Assembly (NCBI RefSeq): GCF_000717185.1
Contig: NZ_JNYE01000138.1
Coordinates: forward strand, 1 to 14,602
DNA length: 14,602 nucleotides
From: Kitasatospora phosalacinea
GTDB taxonomy: Bacteria; Actinomycetota; Actinomycetes; Streptomycetales; Streptomycetaceae
Reading direction: 5' to 3'
A program made the position numbers and the translations under genes. The notes below the pieces were generated by a model, which worked only from the letters and a program-made list of their open reading frames with translations, was not told the origin of the DNA and made no database searches. Shown here piece by piece: positions 8,101 through 14,385 of this stretch; the first letter of the stretch is position 1, and each line of letters starts with the position of its first letter.

Positions 8101-8698
8101 TCTCGATCTCCAGGCCGTGGTCCATCAGCTCCAGGAAGTAGTTCTCCCGGCCGAAGATCTCCTGGTACTCGCCCGCCGACCGGACCGCCTCGTCGAACTG
8201 CCCCAGCCGCAGCCGGGTCTGCACCTCGCCGGACGGACAGCCGGTGGTGGCCATCAGGCCCGCCGCGTGCTCGGCGATGATCTCCTTGTCCATCCGGGGC
8301 CACTTCACCAGCCAGCCCTCCGCGTAGGAGCGCGAGGTCAGCTTGAAGAGGTTGTGCAGGCCCTCCTTGTTCCGGGCCCAGATGGTCTTGTGGGTGTACG
8401 CGCCGGACGCCGAGACGTCGTCCTTCTTCTGGTGCGGCTGGCCCCACAGCACGCGCTTGGTGTTGGTCCGGGCGTCCGGGGCGACGTACGCCTCGATGCC
8501 GATCACCGGGGTGATGCCCGCCGCCGCGGCCTGCTTGTGGAACTCCGCCGCGCCGTACATGTTGCCGTGGTCGGTCATCGCCACGTGGGTCTGCCCGAGC
8601 CGCTCGACCTCCTGGAAGAGCTGCTTCAACCGGGCGGCACCGTCCAGCATCGAGTACTCGGTGTGGACGTGCAGGTGCGCGTACGGCTGGTCGCTCAA
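5165..8698 (-). CDS. dnaE: DNA polymerase III alpha subunit (DnaE1 type)
   Basis: The replicative polymerase catalytic subunit, 1177 residues. The PHP domain (about 5-290) opens with HLHVHTEYSMLDG. The expected metal ligands are all present: His10, His12, Asp19, His44, Glu69, His103, Cys154, Asp222 and His224. The polymerase core has PDVDIDF (418-424; catalytic Asp421 and Asp423) and MDFLGL with Asp583. QFDLF (943-947) is the internal beta-clamp-binding motif. An OB fold covers about 1015-1085, and a C-terminal tail follows. The start is TTG at 8698: GGAGG at 8710-8706 lies seven bases upstream, and the family N-terminus (SDQPYAHLHVH) begins here. A GTG at 8770 would add 24 unrelated residues. 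The leader carries a 7-bp dyad, and a divergent DNA-glycosylase-like gene lies upstream. Confidence 0.98.
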   Translation of the reverse strand: MSDQPYAHLHVHTEYSMLDGAARLKQLFQEVERLGQTHVAMTDHGNMYGAAEFHKQAAAAGITPVIGIEAYVAPDARTNTKRVLWGQPHQKKDDVSASGAYTHKTIWARNKEGLHNLFKLTSRSYAEGWLVKWPRMDKEIIAEHAAGLMATTGCPSGEVQTRLRLGQFDEAVRSAGEYQEIFGRENYFLELMDHGLEIEKRVRDGLVEIGRKLGIPPVVTNDSHYTTEADAGAHDLLLCVQTGKNLSDPDRFRFDGTGYYVKSAAEMYALDSSDVWQEGCRNSQLLVAQRVDTTGMFEFKNLMPRFPIPEGFASEADFFRAKVWEGMDWRFPGGYDEEHRELAEYEMDTIVQMGFPAYFLVVADFIMWAKSQGIAVGPGRGSAAGSLVAYAMGITDLDPIPHGLIFERFLNPERISMPDVDIDFDERRRGDVIRYVTEKWGADKVAMIVTYGTIKAKAAIKDSSRVLGYPYAMGDRITKAMPPDVMGKGIPLSGITDPAHPRYGEAGEIRGLYENDPDVRKVIDTARGIEGLIRQPGVHAAGVIMSAEPLTDHIPVWTRHTDGVTITQFDYPTCEGLGLLKMDFLGLRNLTIMDDAVKAIEKNKGVKIELLQLPLDDKPAYELLARGDTLGVFQLDGGPMRSLLRLMKPDNFEDISAVLALYRPGPMGVNSHTNYALRKNGQQEITPIHPELAEPLKEILEPTYGLIVYQEQVQKAAQILAGYSLGQADLLRRAMGKKKKEILEAEFVPFQRGCRERGYSDAAIQAVWDVLVPFSGYAFNKAHTAGYGLVSYWTAYLKANYPAEYMSALLTSVKDDKDKSAVYLNECRKMGIQVLPPDVNESDADFTPHGSETVRFGLTAIRNVGGPVVESMIRTRRAKGKYASFPDFLEKVESVVCNKRTVESLIKAGAFDSLGHTRKGLTAQFEPMIDNVVGIKRKEAEGQFDLFGGDAVSDEPSFGLDVVFSEEEWEKPFLLTQEREMLGLYVSSHPLHGIEHVLADKADCAVADLAERPDGAMVTIGGIISGLQRKMTKQGNAWAIATVEDLAGSIDCMFFPASYQLVASQLVEDAVVFVRGKLDRREDVPRLMGMELSVPDLSNLAAQLPIVITVPEDKLTPPIIGRLREVLVHHKGSTEVHVHLRKEKSTVVLRLDRHRVKTDPALFGDLKQLLGPSCLAS

Positions 8699-8743
8699 GG
8701 CGGGGCCTCCGGGGTCCTGGGAGAGGGCTGAAACACGTGAGGC

Positions 8744-8765
8744 CCGAGCCACCACCGGGGCTCGG
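8744..8765 (-). promoter_or_regulatory. Hairpin in the dnaE leader
   Basis: CCGAGCC at 8744-8750 pairs perfectly with GGCTCGG at 8759-8765 around eight bases. It lies between the putative dnaE -10 box and the ribosome binding site. A role in translation or binding of a regulator is possible but not shown. Confidence 0.35.
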
Positions 8766-8792
8766 ACCACGGCTTCCGGGATCGCGCCCCCG

Positions 8793-8798
8793 AGTCTA
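8793..8798 (-). promoter_or_regulatory. Putative dnaE -10 box
   Basis: Read on the minus strand this is TAGACT, matching TANNNT. It would place the transcript start near 8786 and give a leader of about 88 bases to the TTG. The expected -35 position shows no good match. Confidence 0.4.
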
Positions 8799-8845
8799 AT
8801 CCTCCTCCTGACCCCCCTCCGAGGGGCCGCCCCGCGCTGACGGAC

Positions 8846-8854
8846 TGTTACTTT
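8846..8854 (+). promoter_or_regulatory. Putative extended -10 for the AlkZ-like gene
   Basis: TGT followed by TACTTT (8849-8854) gives an extended -10 (TGN plus TANNNT) in otherwise GC-rich sequence. The start would be near 8861, leaving a leader of about 29 bases with the ribosome binding site GGAAGG at 8877-8882. No -35 is evident, as can happen with extended -10 promoters. Confidence 0.45.
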
Positions 8855-8889
8855 TGGGCGCCCCTCCCGACGACCCGGAAGGCCCGGCG

Positions 8890-9990
8890 ATGCCCGCCGC
8901 CCGCACCCTCTCCGACCGCGAGCTGACCGCCTCCTACTTCGGCCGCCAGCTCCTGCACCGCACCGAGCCGCTGGACGCCACCGCGGCCGTGACCAGGCTG
9001 ACCGCGCTCCAGGCCCAGTACTCGCCCTCGCCGCACCTGGCGCTGTGGGCCCGGCTGCCCGGGTTCGAGCCCCGGCAACTGGAGGCCGCGCTGCTGGACG
9101 GCACGGTGGTCAAGTCGACGCTGATGCGCGGCACCCTGCACCTCGTCCCCGGGGCCGACTACGGGCACCTCGCCGCGGCCTGGCGCCGCCGCTGGCTGAC
9201 CGAGCTGCGCGGGCGGCACCAGGACGCCGACCTGGACGAGGGCGCCCTGGAGGCCTCGCTGCGGGCCTTCGCCGCCGTCCCGCGCAGCGCCGAGGAGCTG
9301 CGCGAGCACACCGCCGCGGCCTCCGGCGGCCGGGTCCGCACCGCGGACCTGCTGCACTACCCGCGGGCGCTGCTCCCGCTGGTGCACGTCGCCCCGTCCG
9401 GGCACTGGCGGGCGCACGGCAAGCCCCGGATGGTGCTGTGGGACGGCGAGCTGCCGCCGGAACCGGCCGCCACCGCCCGCCTGCTGCGCCGCTACCTGGC
9501 GGGCTACGGCCCGGCCTCGCGGGCCGACCTCGCGCACTTCACCGGCCTGCGGCTGCGCCAGGTCGACCCGGCGCTGGCCGAGCTGGACGGCCTGGACGGG
9601 CTGGTCCGCTACCGGGCCGGGGACGGCCGCGAGCTGCTCGACCTGCCCGGCGCCCCGCCGCCCGCCGAGCCGGACGGCGAGCTGCCGGTGCGCCTCCTGC
9701 CGAAGTGGGACGCCGCGCTGCTCTCGCACGCCGACCGCACCCGGATGCTGCCCGCCGGGATCCACCAGCAGGTCTACCGGGCCGTCAACGGGACGCTGCT
9801 GGCCACCTACCTGGTGGACGGCCTGGTCGCGGGCGTGTGGGAGCACGCGTGCGAGCGCGGCGCGGCCGTCCTCACCCTCACCCCGCTGCTCCCGCACGGC
9901 CGCCGCCCGGAGCTGGAGCGGGAGGGCGGGCGGCTGCTGGCCCTCCTGGAGCCGGACGCGGAGAGCCGCCGCGTGGTGTTCGCGCCCTGA
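8890..9990 (+). CDS. Winged-helix DNA glycosylase-family protein (AlkZ-like, HTH_42)
   Basis: A 366-residue protein of the winged-helix HTH_42 family, which includes AlkZ of Streptomyces sahachiroi and E. coli YcaQ (AlkX). These enzymes excise bulky alkylated bases and can unhook interstrand crosslinks. The catalytic signature QxQ is present as Gln41 and Gln43 in LTALQAQYSPSP. VVKSTLMRGTLHLV (73-86) is the second family hallmark. GYGPASRADLAHFTGL (205-220) starts a further winged-helix unit, and LLPKWDAALLSHADR (269-283) is also family-typical. The ATG at 8890 has GGAAGG seven bases upstream; a TTG 36 bases earlier lies inside the putative promoter. The gene is divergent from dnaE and nearly abuts a convergent hydrolase gene. 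AlkZ itself is tied to azinomycin self-resistance, but no biosynthetic genes are visible here, so a housekeeping paralogue is more likely. Confidence 0.85.
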   Translation: MPAARTLSDRELTASYFGRQLLHRTEPLDATAAVTRLTALQAQYSPSPHLALWARLPGFEPRQLEAALLDGTVVKSTLMRGTLHLVPGADYGHLAAAWRRRWLTELRGRHQDADLDEGALEASLRAFAAVPRSAEELREHTAAASGGRVRTADLLHYPRALLPLVHVAPSGHWRAHGKPRMVLWDGELPPEPAATARLLRRYLAGYGPASRADLAHFTGLRLRQVDPALAELDGLDGLVRYRAGDGRELLDLPGAPPPAEPDGELPVRLLPKWDAALLSHADRTRMLPAGIHQQVYRAVNGTLLATYLVDGLVAGVWEHACERGAAVLTLTPLLPHGRRPELEREGGRLLALLEPDAESRRVVFAP

Positions 9991-9996
9991 GGGCGC

Positions 9997-10584
9997 TCAG
10001 CCCTGTTCGTCGATCTCCGCCAGGAACGCCAGCGCGGCCGCCCAGGTCCGCTCGGCGGCCTCGGCGTCGTGGTCGGGCAGCTCGGGGTCGGTGTACAGGT
10101 GCCCGGCGCCGCGGTAGCGGTGCACCTCGACGTCGGCCCCGGCCCGGGTCATCCACAGGTACCAGGTGTTCAGCCAGTCGTCGGACTCGAACGGGTCGGG
10201 CTCGGCGACGTGCAGCTGCACCGGGATCTCGGTGGCGGCGTCCTCCCGCAGGTCCGAGGTGCCGTGGAAGAGCACCAGCCCGCGGGCCTGCTCGTCGGCC
10301 AGCGCCAGGTTCTGCGCCAGCGACCCGCCGAGCGAGAACCCGGCGTACACCAGCCCGCCCCGGGCCGGCAGCAGCGGGGCGACGGCGCCGACGGCCCGGC
10401 GCAGCAGCTCGTCGTTGCCGACCCCGTCCCGGTACGCCATGCCCTCCTCCAGCTCGTCGAAGGTCCGGCCCTCGTACAGGTCGGGGGTGTGCACGGTGTG
10501 CCCGGCGGCGCGCAGCCGGTCGGCGGCCGCGGTGACGGCGGGGCGCAGGCCGTACGCGGAGTGGAACAGGACGATCTCGGCCAC
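9997..10584 (-). CDS. Dienelactone hydrolase-family alpha/beta hydrolase
   Basis: A 195-residue cytosolic alpha/beta hydrolase of the DLH family. It starts EIVLFHSAYGL and has the family pattern AGHTVHTPDLYEGRTF (27-42). The nucleophile elbow is GFSLGG with Ser84, where classical dienelactone hydrolases carry Cys. Asp130 (AEPDPF) and His162 (GAGHLY) complete a plausible triad. Replacement of Cys by Ser suggests an esterase-like or other activity; the substrate cannot be read from sequence. The GTG start at 10584 is set by GAGGAG (10598-10593) eight bases upstream. An ATG at 10623 in the same frame would put that site inside the gene and add 13 residues without homology. The stop lies only six bases from the convergent AlkZ-like stop, leaving no room for a terminator. 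The collagenase gene upstream is on the same strand. Confidence 0.88.
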   Translation of the reverse strand: MAEIVLFHSAYGLRPAVTAAADRLRAAGHTVHTPDLYEGRTFDELEEGMAYRDGVGNDELLRRAVGAVAPLLPARGGLVYAGFSLGGSLAQNLALADEQARGLVLFHGTSDLREDAATEIPVQLHVAEPDPFESDDWLNTWYLWMTRAGADVEVHRYRGAGHLYTDPELPDHDAEAAERTWAAALAFLAEIDEQG

Positions 10585-10647
10585 GGGTCGGGCTCCTCGG
10601 TGCTGCGGGTGCGGTCCCCCCATGATCGCCCATCCGGGGACGCGCGG

Positions 10648-10680
10648 CGGCCCGGCCCACCGGTGCGGTGGGCCGGGCCG
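10648..10680 (-). terminator. Collagenase gene terminator
   Basis: A perfect 14-bp stem: 10648-10661 pairs with 10667-10680 around the loop GGTGC. It lies 41 bases past the collagenase stop on the minus strand and ahead of the hydrolase gene. Its right arm belongs to the tandem repeat described separately. Confidence 0.8.
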
Positions 10681-10721
10681 TTCGGTGCGGTGGACCGGGC
10701 CGTTCGGTGCGGTGGACCGGC
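10662..10721. repeat. 22-bp tandem repeat containing a terminator arm
   Basis: Units at 10662-10683 and 10684-10705 differ by one base (G or A in GGTGGRCC). A third, truncated copy covers 10706-10721 and runs up to the collagenase stop codon. Each unit contains the loop and right arm of the terminator stem. Confidence 0.9.
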
Positions 10722-13421
10722 TCAGAAGGTCGCGCTGACGGTGGCGCCGGCGAAGTCCTGGGCGGCGTGGAGGCTGACGTAGTTCCAGCCCTCGGGCGGG
10801 TTGGCGACGGTCAGGGTCTCGGTGTTGCCGCTGTTGGTGGACCTGGCGGTGCTGGCGCCGGTGGTGGCCCAGGTGCTGCCGCTGTAGTACAGGTCGGCGT
10901 TGCCGGTGCCGCCGGAGGCGTTGACCTTGAGGCTGGCGGTGCCGGCCGGCACGTAGACGTAGAAGTACGCGTAGTTGCCCGCGGTGGCGGAGACGTTGCT
11001 GCGGACGCAGCCCTCGTCGAGCCGGCGGGTGTCGGCCGCCGTGCACTCGGTGCCGCCGTTGCCGGGCGGGGTGGTGGAGGTGCCGTTGGCGGCGGTGACG
11101 GTGACCCCGGAGAAGGGCTGGCCACCGGCCGCGTACAGGCTGACGTAGTTCCAGCCCGCGGGCGGGTTGGCGATCGTCAGGGTCTCGGTGTTGCCGCTGT
11201 CGGTGGACTTGGCGGTGTTGGCGCCGGTGGTGGCCCAGGTGCTGCCGTTGTAGTACAGGTCGGCGTTGCCGGTGCCGCCGCCGGAGCTGACGGTCAGGTT
11301 GGCGGTGCCGGCCGGGACCCACACGTAGAAGTAGGAGTAGTCGCCCGCGGCCGCGGCGGCGTCCGTGCGGCTGCAGCCGAGGTCGATCTGCTGCGGGCTG
11401 GTGGCGGTGCAGTCGCCGCCCGGCTCGGTGGGCGGGTTGGTGCCGGAGCCGTTGCCGCAGGCGCCGGTGTTGCAGGCGGTCAGCCAGGTGGCGAAGTCGG
11501 CGTCGTAGCGGGTGCCGATGGTGGTCTTCAGGATGCTGCGGGCGCCGGCCCAGTCGCCGGTGCGGTACTCGGCGAGGACGGCGTCCATGTCGGAGCGGCG
11601 CTGCTCCAGCATGTAGCGGACGGCCAGGTAGCCCCAGTTGTAGATCCGGGTCTGGTCGGCGTTCTCGTAGGTGGTGTCGAACAGGGTGGACAGCGCGTAG
11701 GTGTGCCGGCCGGCCTGGTCGATCGCGGCGGTGTAGTCGGCGCCCCGGTACCCGTAGTTGACGTACTCGGCGAAGCCCTCGACCCACCAGACGGTCGGGG
11801 TGGTCATGCCGGCGTCGAAGTCGCCGTACATGTCGAACCGGCCGTCGAGGAAGTGGGTGTACTCGTGGTTGAGGTTCCAGATCTGGAAGTCCGGGCGGAC
11901 CCACTCGGCCTCGTAGGCGATGAACCGCGGCTGGTTGCCGGCCGCGGTCGGGTCGCCCTCCAGGTACATGCCGCCGTTGTTGGTCGAGATGCCGAAGATG
12001 ACGCCCGCGTACTTCTGGTAGTCGCTGCTGGAGTGGAAGACCACCACGTCGATGGTGGTGTTCCGGTCGTCCGCGACCGGGCCGTTGTCCTTGGCCACCT
12101 TGTGGAAGTACGCGTCCTGGCCCTTGAGGCTGGTGCAGGCGGTGGCGAGCTGGTCGGAGGTCAGCGACTGGGCGATGACGTCGATGCTGCCGCTGCAGGC
12201 GTAGTTGACGGTCAGCACGGCGGCCTTGACCCGGTTCACCAGGTCGCAGGTGCCGTAGTACGAACAGTTGGCCTGGTCGTAGCTGTCGGTCATCTCGGCC
12301 AGGCCGACCCACAGCGAGGCGGTGCTGCCGGTGATCGAGCTGCGGTCCAGCAGGCCCTTGACCATCGGGCGGACCTCGGCCTGGAGCTCCGCGTACTTCA
12401 GGAAGCGGCCCAGCTCGCGGCCCGCGTTGGCGACCAGGAAGTCGTTGTCGCCGCCGAGCAGGCCGAGGTTGCGGGTCGCGAAGGACTGCAGGGCGTCCAG
12501 CGCCGCCGGGGCCGCCTTGACGGCGGGCAGGAAGTCGCTGTTCTGGTGGCCGCGCCAGTACACCGTGAAGGTGTTGTTGACGGCGTTGACCATGTACCAG
12601 GACGAGTCGTAGCTGCTGTCGTAGCCGTTCAGCAGGCGCTCGGCCACGTTCAGGTAGCGGGCGTTCTCCAGCGAGCTGTCGATCAGGGTGACCGCCTCGC
12701 CCAGCGTCTCGCCGTTGGCGTCGGTGACGTCCCGCGAGTGCGCGTTGCCGAAGAAGGCGTCCAGGCCGCCCTCGATCGCGCCCTTCAGGCTGCCGCCGTA
12801 GGTGCCCACGACGTCCGCGTTGTACCACTGCACGTAGTAGCCGGCCCGCAGGTACAGCACGATCTGGTGGGCCGAGGTGGAGTTGTCGCCCGGGTAGGCG
12901 GCGGACAGGTCGCGCAGCGCGTTGGCGACGGTGACCATCTGCGACTCGTTGAACGCCGCCTTCGCGTCGTTGCCCTTCAGCAGGAACAGCGAGTTGACGC
13001 AGTCCACGGTGGACGCCTTGATCTGCGCCACCAGGGCGGCACCGGAGCGACCGGTGAAGTCCGAGGCGTTGCAGGTCGTGGTCGCGGCGGGCACCTCGCC
13101 CGGCAGCCCGCCGGGCGCGCCCTGCGCCACCAGCGGCGGGCGCTTGTCGGCGTCCGAGCGGACGTTGCTGGCGGAGTCCTTGCGGCGCTCGGCCGCCGCG
13201 GAGTTCAGCGGGGCCTCCTTGCCCGCCTTCGCCGCCCGGTCGGCCGCGAGGGCCTCGGCGGACGCCCCGGACTTCTCGGACTCGGCCGGCTTCTGCTCGG
13301 CCCGGGTCGCCGCCCGGGCTCCCGGCGCCAGCGCGCCGAGGAACCCGAGGGCCATACAGAGGGACAACAACAGACTCAGCGTCCGTCCTGCGGACGCGAG
13401 GGACATCCGGAAGGTTCGCAC
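10722..13421 (-). CDS. Secreted M9-family collagenase with two C-terminal PPC-like domains
   Basis: An 899-residue secreted zinc metallopeptidase that should cleave collagen-type substrates outside the cell. Residues 1-37 are a signal peptide ending in GARA. A low-complexity Ala/Lys-rich propeptide-like stretch follows (38-110). The M9 N-terminal activator region spans about 115-400 and the catalytic domain about 400-650. The zinc motif is HEYTH (519-523) with Glu520 catalytic, and the third ligand is probably Glu548 in WWVEGFAEY. Two PPC-like beta domains (about 671-778 and 793-899), likely for substrate binding or secretion, are near-duplicates. The start is GTG at 13421 with GGAGG (13433-13429) seven bases upstream; a frame extension to 13523 would cross the operator. 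A dyad-covered promoter precedes it and a 14-bp terminator follows. The HTH-DUF4180 pair lies upstream on the same strand. Confidence 0.95.
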   Translation of the reverse strand: MRTFRMSLASAGRTLSLLLSLCMALGFLGALAPGARAATRAEQKPAESEKSGASAEALAADRAAKAGKEAPLNSAAAERRKDSASNVRSDADKRPPLVAQGAPGGLPGEVPAATTTCNASDFTGRSGAALVAQIKASTVDCVNSLFLLKGNDAKAAFNESQMVTVANALRDLSAAYPGDNSTSAHQIVLYLRAGYYVQWYNADVVGTYGGSLKGAIEGGLDAFFGNAHSRDVTDANGETLGEAVTLIDSSLENARYLNVAERLLNGYDSSYDSSWYMVNAVNNTFTVYWRGHQNSDFLPAVKAAPAALDALQSFATRNLGLLGGDNDFLVANAGRELGRFLKYAELQAEVRPMVKGLLDRSSITGSTASLWVGLAEMTDSYDQANCSYYGTCDLVNRVKAAVLTVNYACSGSIDVIAQSLTSDQLATACTSLKGQDAYFHKVAKDNGPVADDRNTTIDVVVFHSSSDYQKYAGVIFGISTNNGGMYLEGDPTAAGNQPRFIAYEAEWVRPDFQIWNLNHEYTHFLDGRFDMYGDFDAGMTTPTVWWVEGFAEYVNYGYRGADYTAAIDQAGRHTYALSTLFDTTYENADQTRIYNWGYLAVRYMLEQRRSDMDAVLAEYRTGDWAGARSILKTTIGTRYDADFATWLTACNTGACGNGSGTNPPTEPGGDCTATSPQQIDLGCSRTDAAAAAGDYSYFYVWVPAGTANLTVSSGGGTGNADLYYNGSTWATTGANTAKSTDSGNTETLTIANPPAGWNYVSLYAAGGQPFSGVTVTAANGTSTTPPGNGGTECTAADTRRLDEGCVRSNVSATAGNYAYFYVYVPAGTASLKVNASGGTGNADLYYSGSTWATTGASTARSTNSGNTETLTVANPPEGWNYVSLHAAQDFAGATVSATF

Positions 13422-13503
13422 GTGGGGGCCTCCGGGCCGATGTGGCGCCGTGTTTCGGGGCACGGCGGAGGGTCGGTGGCCGCCGAGGTACCCCTCGACG
13501 ACC

Positions 13504-13537
13504 GGTGACATGTACAGTTGCACATGTCACCTGTCAC
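13504..13537 (-). promoter_or_regulatory. Collagenase promoter overlapped by a perfect dyad operator
   Basis: GGTGACATGT at 13504-13513 is the exact reverse complement of 13522-13531, with eight bases between. On the minus strand GTGACA (13537-13532) is a good -35, followed by 17 bases and TACATG (13514-13509) as a weak -10. The dyad covers the spacer and -10. GGTGACA occurs twice in direct repeat (13538-13532 and 13531-13525). This arrangement suggests repression by a dimeric regulator. The predicted leader is about 80 bases. Confidence 0.6.
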
Positions 13538-13612
13538 CGAAAGACCCCGCACTCAAGTCAACTGCCGGTCATAACCCCCCGGTTGGGAGCCCGCCGCCGC
13601 CGCTGCTGCCGC

Positions 13613-13975
13613 TCAGGACGACAGCCGCCCCGCCAGCTCCGGCAGGTCCGCGACGAACCACAGCTGCAGGCCGCGGTTGCTCTCCCGCACGAAGTCGCGC
13701 AGCGCGTCCGACACCGCGACGTGCGCCGCGACGTCACCCACCACCGCGAGGCCCGTCCGGTACTGCGCGAACTTCTGCACCACCGCCCCCGCGACCCCGC
13801 TGCGCAGCCGGAAGAACTCCGCCCCCAGCCGCTCCACCGGCACCGCCACCCAGGGCGCCTCCTGGTAGTACGCGTCGCCCAGCAGGTCCAGCGCCTGGCG
13901 CTCCCCCGCCACCACCTCCCCCTCGGCCGCCGCCACCAGCACCCGCACCCCGCCCAACTCCCGCACCCCGGTCAC
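13613..13975 (-). CDS. DUF4180 domain protein
   Basis: A 120-residue protein matching the DUF4180 pattern: RVLVAAAEGEVVAGERQALDLL (11-32), a FFRLRSGVAGAVVQKFAQYR block (54-73), then LAVVGD (76-81), SDALRDFVRESNRG (89-102) and a C-terminal LWFVADL. DUF4180 has no established biochemical function that I know of; the alternating strands and helices suggest a small alpha/beta fold. The GTG start overlaps the stop of the upstream HTH gene in the sequence GTGA (13972-13975), so the two are translationally coupled and probably work together. No signal peptide or membrane segment is seen. The gap to the collagenase gene downstream is 191 bp. Confidence 0.85.
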   Translation of the reverse strand: MTGVRELGGVRVLVAAAEGEVVAGERQALDLLGDAYYQEAPWVAVPVERLGAEFFRLRSGVAGAVVQKFAQYRTGLAVVGDVAAHVAVSDALRDFVRESNRGLQLWFVADLPELAGRLSS

Positions 13976-14385
13976 TTCAGGCCCCCCGTCAAGTCGTCGA
14001 CCAGCGCCAGCACCTCGGACACCCGCCGCGGCGGGCCCATCACCACGAACCGCAACGCGCTCCGCTCCTCCTCCCGCACCGCCTGCACCCACAGCGGCCG
14101 CGGCCCGCCCGACCACGCCGACGCCGCCGCCAGCACCCCCGTCACCAGCCGGTCCGCGTCCCGCGCCCCCACCCCGTCCACCTGCACCACCGCCGAGACC
14201 TCCGCCCGGGCCGGCCCCACCGGCACCCCGCCCCCGGTGAACGCCTCCACCTCCGCCCGGGCGATCCGGTACTGCTTCCCGATCCGCACCGCCTTGAGCT
14301 TCCCGTCCCGCACGTACCCGCGCACGGTCTTCACGTGCAGCCCGAGCAGCTCCGCGACGTCCTCGACCGAATAGAAATCGTTCAC
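13972..14385 (-). CDS. Excisionase-type HTH (HTH_17) protein with a small C-terminal domain
   Basis: A 137-residue protein. Residues 3-50 are a MerR/excisionase-type winged HTH: YSVEDVAELLGLHVKTVRGYV (5-25), then DGKLKAVRIGKQYRIARAEVEAF with the wing. After a Gly/Pro linker (51-60), residues 61-137 form an alpha/beta module: EVSAVVQVDGV, a helix through about 90, RPLWVQAVREEE, RFVVMGPP, then VSEVLALVDDL. This order resembles a ferredoxin-like or ACT-like sensor fold, by appearance only. The GTG start at 14385 has GGAAGG (14398-14393) seven bases upstream; an ATG at 14415 in frame lacks one. It overlaps the DUF4180 gene by four bases. The start region carries three GAATAG-type hexamers that could be binding sites. 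There are no recombinase or phage genes nearby, so it is more likely a regulator than a true excisionase. Confidence 0.88.
   Translation of the reverse strand: MNDFYSVEDVAELLGLHVKTVRGYVRDGKLKAVRIGKQYRIARAEVEAFTGGGVPVGPARAEVSAVVQVDGVGARDADRLVTGVLAAASAWSGGPRPLWVQAVREEERSALRFVVMGPPRRVSEVLALVDDLTGGLK

Noticed and set aside
5237..8731. A very long open frame on the plus strand opposite dnaE
   Set aside because: Gly/Val/Arg/Asp-rich composition without recognisable motifs, antisense to a gene with full family conservation. This is a common high-GC artefact.
8854..8889. TTG at 8854 as start of the AlkZ-like gene
   Set aside because: It overlaps the putative -10 box and has no ribosome binding site, whereas ATG 8890 has GGAAGG at good spacing.
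10662..10721. Possible CRISPR array
   Set aside because: The 22-bp units are directly adjacent with no spacers and share sequence with a terminator hairpin.
13360..13421. Lipoprotein signal on the collagenase (Cys22)
   Set aside because: The residues before the Cys (LSL) do not form a lipobox, and a normal cleavage site follows at GARA.
13517..13530. Crp-type binding site GTG-N6-GNCAC in the collagenase operator
   Set aside because: The first half reads GTT instead of GTG, and the much longer perfect dyad explains the sequence better. It is kept only as an alternative.
13972..14385. Excisionase of an integrated element
   Set aside because: No integrase, attachment-site duplication or mobile genes are visible. 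The HTH_17 domain is widespread in ordinary regulators, and the coupled DUF4180 gene is not a phage gene.
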